Assembly (NCBI GenBank): GCA_900470285.1 | Contig: UCAG01000008.1 | Coordinates: forward strand, 1 to 64,000 | Reading direction: 5' to 3' | Origin: Hyphomicrobiales bacterium | GTDB taxonomy: Bacteria; Pseudomonadota; Alphaproteobacteria; Rhizobiales; Rhizobiaceae | Length of the DNA stretch: 64,000 nucleotides | In this document: piece after piece, positions 56,546 to 64,000 of the stretch | Layout: the number at the start of each line of letters is the position of its first letter | Numbering within the stretch: position 1 is the first letter of the stretch | Translations under genes and position numbers: made by a program | Notes under the pieces: model-generated | The model's input: only the letters and a program-made list of their open reading frames with translations | Databases searched by the model: none | What the model was told of the DNA's origin: nothing

Positions 56546-57070
56546 TTAATCTTCATGCGGAAGATAAAGAGCTGTCAGTTGTGCATTTTCAGGGGAAAAG
56601 GCTGAAAATTCTGCCTGTGTTTTAATTTCGGCCAGTCCGGCAGTAGGGAAACCATAGCCGATCCGCTGTTCAAACTGATGGCTGCTACGCGCAAAGAGTA
56701 ATGCGCAATCTTCAATACTCGGATTGTGCCCGACAATCAGTGCGCATCGGGATGTATCCGGCACCTGTGTGCGGATTTCCTGAATGTAACCGGCGGCATT
56801 GGCACGATAGAGCGAAGGGGCTTCCTGCAATGTGACCGGATGTGCGGGGAGTGTATTTGCGAGAGCAGTTTTGAAAATATCTGCCGTCTGTCTCGTGCGT
56901 GATGCCGGAGAACAGAGGATAAAGTCTGGCAGAATACCTGCATTTATCAGGCGTTTTGCCTGATTTTCAGCATCGGTCTCACCGGCCGAATTCAGGCGCC
57001 GGTCAAAATCTTTTCCGCTGCTATCAGGCAGGACGGCTTGGGCGTGGCGAAGGAATAAGATTGTGCGCAT
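56546..57070 (-). CDS. SixA-like histidine phosphatase
   Basis: A 174-residue member of the phosphoglycerate-mutase-like phosphatases. The catalytic LRHAQ (His9) replaces the more usual RHG. DFDRRLNSAGETDAENQAKRL, LCSPASRTRQTADI with the phosphate-binding Arg, and VGHNPSIEDCALLFA with the second catalytic His are in order. This matches SixA, which removes phosphate from His on HPt domains or PTS proteins. Candidate targets in this genome include phosphorelay proteins. Confidence 0.88.
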   Translation of the reverse strand: MRTILFLRHAQAVLPDSSGKDFDRRLNSAGETDAENQAKRLINAGILPDFILCSPASRTRQTADIFKTALANTLPAHPVTLQEAPSLYRANAAGYIQEIRTQVPDTSRCALIVGHNPSIEDCALLFARSSHQFEQRIGYGFPTAGLAEIKTQAEFSAFSPENAQLTALYLPHED

Positions 57071-57544
57071 ATTGGCAATTTTGCAGGTTTTGCACTGAAA
57101 AGATAGTGTGCTGAACAGACTGAAAATAAGGGCAGAAAGCGGATTTCAGATAACTTGTTTGTTACGTCAGTAGCGTATTATTTTTGATATTACTGCCGGA
57201 TCGAGAGGAAAATATATCAAAATGGAAATTTATCCGGTGTTTGCGATAACGAAAATTCTGTAAGTCAGGATATAATATTGAGTAATTATATCGTTAATTT
57301 TTATGATTTTATTTTTATACATTGATATTTTAAAATAGTTTCATGTGAAGATTTTGTTTTACTTAAGTTGATAGATTATCTTCGTTTTTAAAATTTGCAG
57401 ATATCTGCTTATATGACTTTAGGATAGGGTCGTTCTTTTTTCAGGTTCAGGTTGAAAATACTTGAGGTGTCATTTTTTCAGGTTGTATCGTGTTGCTTAT
57501 AGACCTATAAGGCGCTTCGTCTCCTAGGTGTGGGGTGATTCAAA
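57071..57544. other. AT-rich leader and promoter region of dksA
   Basis: 474 bases without a gene, very AT-rich from 57180 to 57420. Close to dksA, ACCTA (57503-57507) and TAGGT (57525-57529) enclose GGCG-CTT-CGTC (57511-57521), giving a bulged hairpin 15 bases before the GGGG ribosome site. It may tune translation. TTGTAT/TATAAG promoter-like words occur nearby but no pair is convincing. Confidence 0.4.
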
Positions 57545-57961
57545 ATGAGTGAATTAATCGACCTTAACTACAAGCCCACGGATGACGAACCGTTCATGAA
57601 TGAACGGCAGAAGTCATATTTCCGTGCCAAGCTAATCGCTTGGAAGAATGACATTTTGCGTGAAGCACGCGAAACGCTGGAAGCATTGCAGCGTGAAAAT
57701 GCTAATCATCCTGATCTGGCTGACAGGGCCTCATCAGAAACGGATCGGTCTATCGAGCTGCGTGCCCGTGACCGCCAGCGTAAGCTAATCTCCAAAATTG
57801 ATGCGGCTTTGCTTCGTATTGATGAAGGAACCTATGGTTTTTGTGAGGAAACCGGCGACCCGATCAACCTTAAGCGACTGGATGCCCGTCCGATTGCTAC
57901 TTTGTCGATCGAAGCGCAGGAACGTCACGAGCGTCGTGAAAAAGTTTATCGCGACGACTAA
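57545..57961 (+). CDS. dksA: DksA/TraR family RNA polymerase-binding regulator
   Basis: A 138-residue protein that binds in the secondary channel of RNA polymerase and, with ppGpp, adjusts rRNA and amino-acid promoters. The coiled-coil tip motif DLADRA (residues 57-62, DxxDxA) and the globular EGTYGFCEETGDPINLKRLDARPIATLSIEAQERHERREKVY are present. Only Cys100 remains of the four zinc ligands, so the finger is probably metal-free, as in other rhizobial DksA proteins. GGGG lies before the ATG at 57545. A terminator follows. Confidence 0.95.
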   Translation: MSELIDLNYKPTDDEPFMNERQKSYFRAKLIAWKNDILREARETLEALQRENANHPDLADRASSETDRSIELRARDRQRKLISKIDAALLRIDEGTYGFCEETGDPINLKRLDARPIATLSIEAQERHERREKVYRDD

Positions 57962-58005
57962 ATTATAGGGTTTTTTGCTTCGCACATATTCGCGAGAAAT
58001 TAAAA

Positions 58006-58038
58006 AACGCAGTGCTGGAGGGCGCTGCGTTTTTTTTG
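58006..58038 (+). terminator. Intrinsic terminator of dksA
   Basis: AACGCAGTGC (58006-58015) with GCGCTGCGTT (58022-58031) forms a 10-bp stem with one G-T pair, followed by TTTTTT. Confidence 0.9.
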
Positions 58039-58040
58039 AG

Positions 58041-58200
58041 CATAATTTAAAAGTATTAGAGCACCGTGTGACAAGTCTGGCACACGGTGCTCTAGAGCAT
58101 TTCACAGTCAAGTTGGATCAACCTGACGCCAGTGATAATGCGACCAAATAAAGAATCTAGAGCGAGCGCTATGAATTCAGTCTGGACGTAAACCGCTCTG
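58041..58200. repeat. Mosaic palindromic repeat, copy I
   Basis: It has the remains of GAGCATAATTT, an AGAGCACCGTGTG...CACACGGTGCTCT palindrome (58058-58095) matching the second unit at 34263-34302 and 38601-38639, then TAGAGCATTTCAC... and a terminal TAGAGCG...CCGCTCT unit (58159-58198). No gene is seen. Confidence 0.78.
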
Positions 58201-58225
58201 GTATCTGCTTTTCGCTTTTCAGAGC

Positions 58226-59365
58226 TTATTTGCGCGGGGAAATATCCAGCATACCAGATTGCGGCTTTTCTGCAGGTTCCGTTTTCTCTGTGCCTGCGAA
58301 ATGTTGTTCCATTTCAGACGAGAGCAAATCTTCAAAGGAAATTTCATTGTCGGATGACAAATCCTTGTCCGACAGGGCATCTGCGACCGCGCTTTCAAGA
58401 TCAAGCTCAAAATTCGGCTGCGCTGCAGGCTGGGCCGCCGGAGCAGGCGCGGCGCTGAAGGATGGTTCCTGCTGTGCAGGACGTGCGATTTGCGGGGTTG
58501 CCCGTTGCAAGACCAGAGGCGTGCCTTCTGCCGTTTTTGCATCAGGACCCGGACGCACATCATCTAGTGAAGGTGAGGTACTGCGATTATCGCGCTTGGC
58601 AGCGGCAATCAGTTCCTGCTGGGCTGCATTGCTGGCAGCGGCCAGACCGGATGTTGCTGCAACCACGCCACGCGAAACCTGTCCCAGCGGATAAACCGGA
58701 TGCAGCTTGGGGGCTGTTTCTGCCGGACGCGGAGCCGGAGCTTGACGCTGCTGTTGCTGGCGGGCAGCGGCCGCTACCTGCTGGGCATGTGTCTGCAATG
58801 GCTGGCTTGGCGCAGCCGCAGGTGTCTGTGTAGCAATGGTCGCCGCAGGACGCGGCGGCTGTGCAGGTGCAGATTCTGTTTCCGGTTTATAGGCGGGTAC
58901 AGCAGAAATAATATCAGCAGGAGCAATATTGAGCTCCGGCGTCGCAATCTCCGCAGATATTTGTGAGATAGCAGGAGCAGTTACGATTGCTGCAGCAACC
59001 GGAGCGGTCGGTGTCAGCTCATCCCGCGGACGGGCGCGGGGCGCTGCCTGTTCAGGCTGAGTGCGCTGATGACGGATAATATTTTGCTCAATCACAATAT
59101 CGGATGGTCCGCCGATCAGGATCAGATGTTCCACATCATCGCGGCGCACCAGTACCAGACGGCGCTGGCCGTCAACGGCGGCGGCATCTGTTACGGTCAG
59201 GCGCGGAGCTGCGTCATGGTGTTTGGTAACATAGGTTCCGGCTGTCACGCGCTTGATAGCAGCAAAAACAACAAAAACACCTGCCAGAAACAGCGCAAAA
59301 AGCCCGATAAAGCTGATTATATGAGCTGTATTCTCGCCCACCAGCCCGCTCAGCCAATCCATCAT
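58226..59365 (-). CDS. FliO-domain membrane protein with long low-complexity tail
   Basis: A 379-residue protein. One membrane helix (about residues 15-38) is followed by a FliO-like cytoplasmic domain, RLTVTDAAAVDGQRRLVLVRRDDVEHLILIGGPSDIVIEQNI (about 55-96). The rest (about 100-379) is disordered, rich in Ala, Pro, Gln and Ser, ending with an acidic DLSSDNEISFEDLLSSEMEQHF stretch. FliO assists flagellar export-gate assembly, but no flagellar genes are near; in this setting, divergent from cckA, it may have another envelope role. The start may be either of two adjacent Met codons. Confidence 0.8.
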   Translation of the reverse strand: MMDWLSGLVGENTAHIISFIGLFALFLAGVFVVFAAIKRVTAGTYVTKHHDAAPRLTVTDAAAVDGQRRLVLVRRDDVEHLILIGGPSDIVIEQNIIRHQRTQPEQAAPRARPRDELTPTAPVAAAIVTAPAISQISAEIATPELNIAPADIISAVPAYKPETESAPAQPPRPAATIATQTPAAAPSQPLQTHAQQVAAAARQQQQRQAPAPRPAETAPKLHPVYPLGQVSRGVVAATSGLAAASNAAQQELIAAAKRDNRSTSPSLDDVRPGPDAKTAEGTPLVLQRATPQIARPAQQEPSFSAAPAPAAQPAAQPNFELDLESAVADALSDKDLSSDNEISFEDLLSSEMEQHFAGTEKTEPAEKPQSGMLDISPRK

Positions 59366-60010
59366 ATTTAATCGTCCTTATAAGAATCATGCAATTTCTG
59401 CAGCGTTTCATAAACGCATAATCAGACAAATTGCATAATCGGCTTGTTTTTCAACACGGTTTTCAGACCGTAACGGGTGCTTGAAACCGGTATCCTGTAA
59501 AAAAATCGGAACATAATCTGCATTTGTAAAAACGCATATTGCCCGGAAAGTAAATCTTTAAGCTGAATGAAACTTTAAAACATATTTATCGGCTTGAAAA
59601 TGCCCGTGACTGATGCCTGTCATAATTAGCAATTAAAGCATTGCCAGCAAAAGTGGGAACCGGTTTTGCGGCAGGGAATGCGTCAAGCTAAAAGATAGAG
59701 CATTTTCTCTGTTTCAATCAAAACCGGAAATGCTCTATGTCTGTAAATTGCGCAGTTTAACAAGAAAACAGTCCGGAATTAATGGCTTGTGAAGACTGTG
59801 CAGGCAATAATGGCATTATGAGATAATTCCATTTGACTGTGAAATACTCTAAAGCATAATTCTGAAAAACCTCATAAGGCTACGCTTTATCAGAATTGTT
59901 CAGGCCTGATATCACAAGCCTGATCCGATAGGCCGATGCCCGAAATTGCGGACGACGCATCAGCGACGGATCTGCTGAACCGCCGATGTTACGGCGCAAG
60001 AAAAGGGATA
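59366..60010. other. Intergenic region between the FliO-like and cckA genes
   Basis: 645 bases, AT-rich, containing the divergent promoters and mosaic repeat copy J (59636-59738). A frame running from an ATG at 59936 into cckA is a possible longer start but has no ribosome site. Nothing else is recognised. Confidence 0.45.
59636..59738. repeat. Mosaic palindromic repeat, copy J (inverted)
   Basis: AAAGCATTGCCAGCAAAAGTGGGAACCGGTTTTGCGG is the reverse complement of the right-hand module of copies G and H. It is followed by an AGAGCATTTTC...GGAAATGCTCT palindrome (59698-59737) like the first module of copy A. Confidence 0.8.
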
Positions 60011-62641
60011 ATGGGGCTTATGTCTCAGCCATCACGGACACATTCTTTTCCGAAAACCACCGCTCCTGCCAAGAAAAACCCCGCTGCACTCAGATTGCTG
60101 ACATTGGGTATTCTGCTGATTGCCGTAGCGGGATTATATTTTGTGTTCCGTGAACAATTGGGCGATGCTTTTTTGCTGATCCTGCTCGGCCTGCTGTCGA
60201 TAATGGGGGTTTTCTGCCTGATCGGCTGGGCAACCGGCCTGATCCAGTTCAGTCCGCGTGAAGATCATGATGATGTGGTTGATACGCTGCTGGATTCCAT
60301 GCCTGAAGGTACGGTTATCACCGATGCTAAAGGGCATATTGTTTATGCTAATCAGGCCTATGCGCAGATGATGGGTGCGGATAATGCGGCAGAATTGCCG
60401 ACGCTTGATGCCGTGCTGGCCGGTGAGCCTTCGGCGCTTGAAGCGGTTTATCGCCTGAATAATGCTGTGCGTGACGGTCTGGCGGCACAGGAAGAAATCC
60501 GCCTCACCGGCGCCTCGCCGAAGGGGATGGAAGCTGCGGCATGGTATCGTGTGAAAGCACGGCCGGTGATTGCACCGCAGACCAACCCGCTCAGCGAGAC
60601 CGCAGGACCTTTGTTTGCGTGGCAGATTACCGATATTTCGGAAGAGCGTGCTGAGCAGGAGCGGTTTTTTCAGGATTTGCAGGAAGCAATCGACCATCTG
60701 GATCACGCGCCTGCCGGATTTTTCTCAGCTGATGCGCAAGGCCGCATCATTTATATCAATGCCACACTGGCTGAATGGCTGGGGATTGATCTCACCAAAT
60801 TCACGGCCGGTTCGCTGACCTTGCAGGATATTGTTGCCGGTAACGGCATGTCGCTGATTAATGCGGTTCGTGCCGATCCGGGTTCCAGCCGCAATACGGT
60901 GATTGATCTTGATTTGACAAAAAGCAACGGCCAGAGCCTTGCTGTGCGCTTTTATCACCGTGTGCAGCAGCCGCGTGACGGTTCGCGCGGCACCAGCCGC
61001 ACCATTGTGCTGAATCGCGCCGAGGGTAATGATTCCTCCGCTGCACAGCGTTCCGCCGAAGTACGTTTTACCCGTTTCTTCAATTCCGCACCGATGGCGA
61101 TTGCTTCGGTGGATGTGAATGGCCGTATCCTTTCGACCAATGCGCGTTTTTTGGATATTTTCGGCTCTGATGTGGATCGCGATACGCTGGACAAACAGAT
61201 TTCTCTGGAAAGCGTGGTGCATCCGCGTGACCGTGAGACGATTTCCCGTGCGCTGGCATCTGCCTTTGCGGGGCAGGCGACGATTTCGCCGATTGATACG
61301 GTTTTGCCTGGCAATGATGAACGTCATATCCGTTTCTATGTCAGTCCGGTGTCAGACATCGGCGGCGAGGCGATAGAAGAAGCAGCGATTGTTTCTGCGG
61401 TGGAAACCACAGAACAAAAGGCGCTGGAAGGCCAGATGGCGCAGAGCCAGAAAATGCAGGCTGTCGGCCAGCTTGCAGGCGGTATTGCCCATGACTTCAA
61501 TAACGTGCTGACAGCCATTATCATGTCGTCGGATCTGCTGCTGAGCAATCACCGTGCGTCTGATCCGTCATTTCCTGATATTATGAATATCAAGCAGAAT
61601 GCCAACCGTGCTGCCTCGCTGGTGCGCCAGTTGCTGGCTTTCTCACGCCGTCAGACTTTGCGCCCTGAAGTGCTTGATCTCACCGATGTTCTGGCTGACC
61701 TGCGTATGTTGCTGGCGCGCCTTGTCGGTACGGATATTGCCCTGAAAATTGAACATGGCCGTGATCTGTGGCCGGTGAAAGCTGATCTTGGTCAGTTTGA
61801 GCAGGTTGCCGTGAATCTCGTGGTCAATGCCCGTGATGCGATGCCGGATGGCGGTACGATTACAATCCGCACCCGCAATGTTGAAGAAGCCGAGACCGTT
61901 GCGTTTGGCTATCGCGAATTGCCGCAGGCAGATTATGTGCTCTATGAAGTTGAAGATTCGGGCACCGGTATTCCGTCGGATATTCTTGCCAAGATTTTCG
62001 AGCCGTTCTTTACGACTAAAGAAGTAGGCAAGGGTACAGGTCTTGGCCTGTCGATGGTCTATGGCATTATCAAACAGACCGGCGGTTTCATCTTCTGTGA
62101 CTCCACACTGGGTAAAGGCACGGTCTTCCGTATCTATCTGCCACGTTTCATCGAAGAAAAAGCACCGGTTATACTGGATGCCAATGGCATGCCTGAGGAG
62201 CAGGCCATTGTGACCAAAAAGCCTGCCGCTGTTGAAAAGAAAGCAGAAAAACAGGCTGATCTGTCCGGTTCCGCAACCGTCTTGCTGGTTGAGGATGAGG
62301 ATGCGGTGCGCATGGGCGGTGTCCGCGCATTGCAGACCAGAGGTTACACAGTTCACGAGGCATCGTCCGGCGTTGAAGCGCTGGAAGTGCTGGAAGAGCT
62401 GGAAGGCAAGGTCGATATTATCGTTTCCGATGTGGTTATGCCGGAAATGGATGGTCCTACGCTGTTAAGAGAGTTGCGCAAATCCTATCCAAACATTAAG
62501 TTTATTTTCGTTTCAGGCTATGCTGAAGATGCTTTTGCAAAGAATCTGCCTGAAGACGCTCAATTCGGGTTCCTTCCGAAGCCATTCTCCCTGAAGCAGC
62601 TGGCAACCGCTGTGAAGGAGATGCTGGAAAAGGAAGACTGA
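60011..62641 (+). CDS. cckA: Hybrid sensor histidine kinase CckA
   Basis: An 876-residue cell-cycle kinase that feeds phosphate through ChpT to CtrA. Two N-terminal membrane helices (about residues 28-46 and 52-72) are followed by PAS-type regions ([26 protein letters not shown] and two more). The DHp domain has [14 protein letters not shown] with phospho-His494. The ATPase domain has [14 protein letters not shown] and [15 protein letters not shown], and the receiver domain has [11 protein letters not shown], the phosphoacceptor in [13 protein letters not shown], and the K of FLPKPF. AAAGGGA precedes the ATG at 60011; an earlier start and one at 60020 are possible. Confidence 0.94.
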   Translation: MGLMSQPSRTHSFPKTTAPAKKNPAALRLLTLGILLIAVAGLYFVFREQLGDAFLLILLGLLSIMGVFCLIGWATGLIQFSPREDHDDVVDTLLDSMPEGTVITDAKGHIVYANQAYAQMMGADNAAELPTLDAVLAGEPSALEAVYRLNNAVRDGLAAQEEIRLTGASPKGMEAAAWYRVKARPVIAPQTNPLSETAGPLFAWQITDISEERAEQERFFQDLQEAIDHLDHAPAGFFSADAQGRIIYINATLAEWLGIDLTKFTAGSLTLQDIVAGNGMSLINAVRADPGSSRNTVIDLDLTKSNGQSLAVRFYHRVQQPRDGSRGTSRTIVLNRAEGNDSSAAQRSAEVRFTRFFNSAPMAIASVDVNGRILSTNARFLDIFGSDVDRDTLDKQISLESVVHPRDRETISRALASAFAGQATISPIDTVLPGNDERHIRFYVSPVSDIGGEAIEEAAIVSAVETTEQKALEGQMAQSQKMQAVGQLAGGIAHDFNNVLTAIIMSSDLLLSNHRASDPSFPDIMNIKQNANRAASLVRQLLAFSRRQTLRPEVLDLTDVLADLRMLLARLVGTDIALKIEHGRDLWPVKADLGQFEQVAVNLVVNARDAMPDGGTITIRTRNVEEAETVAFGYRELPQADYVLYEVEDSGTGIPSDILAKIFEPFFTTKEVGKGTGLGLSMVYGIIKQTGGFIFCDSTLGKGTVFRIYLPRFIEEKAPVILDANGMPEEQAIVTKKPAAVEKKAEKQADLSGSATVLLVEDEDAVRMGGVRALQTRGYTVHEASSGVEALEVLEELEGKVDIIVSDVVMPEMDGPTLLRELRKSYPNIKFIFVSGYAEDAFAKNLPEDAQFGFLPKPFSLKQLATAVKEMLEKED

Positions 62642-62758
62642 GTGTCTGACCAGTTATTGGGACAGGCGGGGGGCGAGGTTGAACCGGTGCGCAACATTGA
62701 TGCGCATACGGGGCTTATGTTTTAACTGTTCCGTAGCGGGACTGTATTGGAGGAAGAA

Positions 62759-63862
62759 ATGCGTCTGTCTTTATTATCCGGAGTAGCCTTTGCTGCAACA
62801 CTTGCGTTTGCTTCCCAGGCTCAGGCTGATATCACCATTGGTTTGATCGCACCGGTTACCGGCAGCGTGGCTGCCTATGGTATTCAGGTGAAAAACGGTG
62901 CCGAAACCGCTGTAGAAAATATCAATAAAAACGGCGGTATTCTTGGTGAGAAAGTTGTTCTGAAGCTTGTTGATGATGCGGCAGATCCGAAACAGGGTGT
63001 TTCCGGCGCCAACCAGCTGATCGGTGACGGCGTTAAATTTGTTGTTGGTCCTGTGACCTCCGGTTCGGCAATGGCCGTTTCCGATGCGCTGGCTGAAGCC
63101 GGTGTGGTTATGGTAACACCGACAGCAACTTCACCTAACCTGACAAATCGCGGTCTGGAAAATGTTTTCCGTACATGCGGCCGTGATGACCAGCAGGCTG
63201 TTGTTGCTGCTGAATATGTGGCAAAAAATCTGGCTGACAAAAAAGTCGGCGTGCTGCACGATAAAGCCCCTTATGGTCAGGGTCTTGCAGACAGCTTCAA
63301 AGACAGCCTGAACAAAGCTGGTGTGAAAGAGGTTCTGTATGAATCCCTGACACCGGGTGAAAAAGATCTCAGCGCACTGGTGAGCAAGATCAAAAATAGC
63401 GGCGTGGAAGTGCTGTATTTCGGTGGTTATCATCCGGAAGCCGGTCTTCTGTCCCGTCAGCTTTCAGATCAGGGCGTGAAATTGCTGCTGATCGGTGGTG
63501 AAGGCCTGTCCAACACTGAATATTGGGCGATTGCTGGTGAAACCGGTGCAGGCACACTCTTCACCAATGCTGTTGATGTGACGCAGAATCCGGCTGCTGC
63601 TGAAGCTGTTGATGCGCTGAAGGCCAAGAATATTGCGCCGGAAGTGTTCACACTGAACGGTTATGCTGCTGTTCAGGTTCTCAAAGCCGGTATCGAAAAA
63701 GTCGGTAAAGCTGATGATGCCGCTGCCGTTGCCAAGGCACTGCATGATGGTCTGGAATCGAAAACCATTATCGGTGATCTGACCTATGACAAAAACGGCG
63801 ATCTGACTTCCCCGACCTTTGTGGTTTATAAATGGGAAGACGGTAAAATCGTTGCTAATTGA
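62759..63862 (+). CDS. Branched-chain amino-acid ABC transporter binding protein (LivK-like)
   Basis: A 367-residue periplasmic protein. The signal peptide ends near SQAQAD (residue 22). The mature part begins [42 protein letters not shown], the classic type-1 fold of Leu/Ile/Val-binding proteins. [22 protein letters not shown] with a conserved Cys, and [19 protein letters not shown], follow. GGAGGAAG precedes the ATG at 62759. No permease or ATPase gene is next to it in the window. A very strong terminator follows. Confidence 0.94.
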   Translation: MRLSLLSGVAFAATLAFASQAQADITIGLIAPVTGSVAAYGIQVKNGAETAVENINKNGGILGEKVVLKLVDDAADPKQGVSGANQLIGDGVKFVVGPVTSGSAMAVSDALAEAGVVMVTPTATSPNLTNRGLENVFRTCGRDDQQAVVAAEYVAKNLADKKVGVLHDKAPYGQGLADSFKDSLNKAGVKEVLYESLTPGEKDLSALVSKIKNSGVEVLYFGGYHPEAGLLSRQLSDQGVKLLLIGGEGLSNTEYWAIAGETGAGTLFTNAVDVTQNPAAAEAVDALKAKNIAPEVFTLNGYAAVQVLKAGIEKVGKADDAAAVAKALHDGLESKTIIGDLTYDKNGDLTSPTFVVYKWEDGKIVAN

Positions 63863-63882
63863 TTTTTCAGATCTGTAAAAAG

Positions 63883-63920
63883 GAAAGCCGGCAGAGCGTT
63901 CGCTCTGCCGGCTTTCTTAT
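63883..63920 (+). terminator. Strong intrinsic terminator of the binding-protein gene (both strands)
   Basis: A 16-base arm (63883-63898, GAAAGCCGGCAGAGCG) is followed by its exact complement (63901-63916), then TTAT. The minus strand continues CTTTTTAC, so it can also end the partial gene to the right. Confidence 0.85.
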
Positions 63921-63938
63921 TGGTAATAATTTATGGTC

Positions 63939-64000
63939 TCAGGTACCGCTGCGGCGTGCATCCCACAGGGCAATTGCCCAGATGATCAGACCGCCCAGCG
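63939..64000 (-). CDS. C-terminal end of an unidentified membrane protein (partial)
   Basis: The minus-strand frame ends at TGA (63939-63941). It reads a hydrophobic LGGLIIWAIALWDARRSGT-type end: one membrane segment followed by a basic tail. Only about 20 codons are in the window, so the family cannot be given. It is supported by the position of the bidirectional terminator just downstream. Confidence 0.5.
   Translation of the reverse strand, partial: LGGLIIWAIALWDARRSGT

Overview
The window looks like chromosomal DNA of an alphaproteobacterium of the order Hyphomicrobiales, most likely the Brucellaceae (Brucella/Ochrobactrum/Pseudochrobactrum group). The signs are two Omp2-type porins, a Brucella-like choloylglycine hydrolase, a Growth Pole Ring-like giant coiled-coil protein, CckA, a DksA with a degenerate zinc site, a 2Fe-2S ferredoxin with a TrxB-like ferredoxin-NADP reductase, and dispersed palindromic mosaic repeats with AGAGC...GCTCT ends. 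Base composition looks moderate, lower than in most rhizobia. The genus is inference only. I see no tRNA, rRNA, CRISPR array, insertion sequence or phage gene.

Layout. 1-9.2 kb: the 5' part of a porin gene, then small envelope proteins (DUF2165, lipoproteins, a glycine-zipper lipoprotein, two related 2-TM proteins, an EF-hand protein), a serine esterase, a solitary ATP synthase a-subunit gene and a DUF465 protein. 9.2-10.5 kb: a short Hsp70-like protein. 10.6-26.9 kb: a LacI-controlled catabolic island. A DUF993 aldolase-like gene is divergent from lacI - Gfo/Idh/MocA - CoA-transferase - enoyl-CoA hydratase - aldehyde dehydrogenase - CUT1 sugar ABC transporter - GMC oxidoreductase - SDR - GMC oxidoreductase - Dabb protein. 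Tight overlaps and palindromic LacI-type operators mark it as one regulon. Its combination of sugar-type uptake with CoA-type chemistry is the best candidate here for an undescribed pathway.

27-40 kb: an outer-membrane barrel and choloylglycine hydrolase, a diguanylate cyclase, GNAT, small secreted proteins, an MFS efflux pump with divergent AraC regulator, a DUF4239 protein, a glycine-zipper stress protein, UspA, a lone peptide-binding protein and a succinate-semialdehyde-type dehydrogenase. 40-47.6 kb: the giant GPR-like protein, then ferredoxin and ferredoxin-NADP reductase. 47.9-52.9 kb: a full-length porin related to the one at the left edge, a DUF922 protein, folP-folB-folK and an O-methyltransferase. 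53-64 kb: a small secreted protein, the YcjF/YcjX pair, SixA-like phosphatase, dksA, a FliO-domain protein divergent from cckA, a branched-chain amino-acid binding protein, and the end of an unidentified membrane protein.

At least nine intergenic loci carry mosaic palindromic repeats built from a few shared modules. Several supply the stop codon of the neighbouring gene. Most transcription units end in clear intrinsic terminators, many of them bidirectional.
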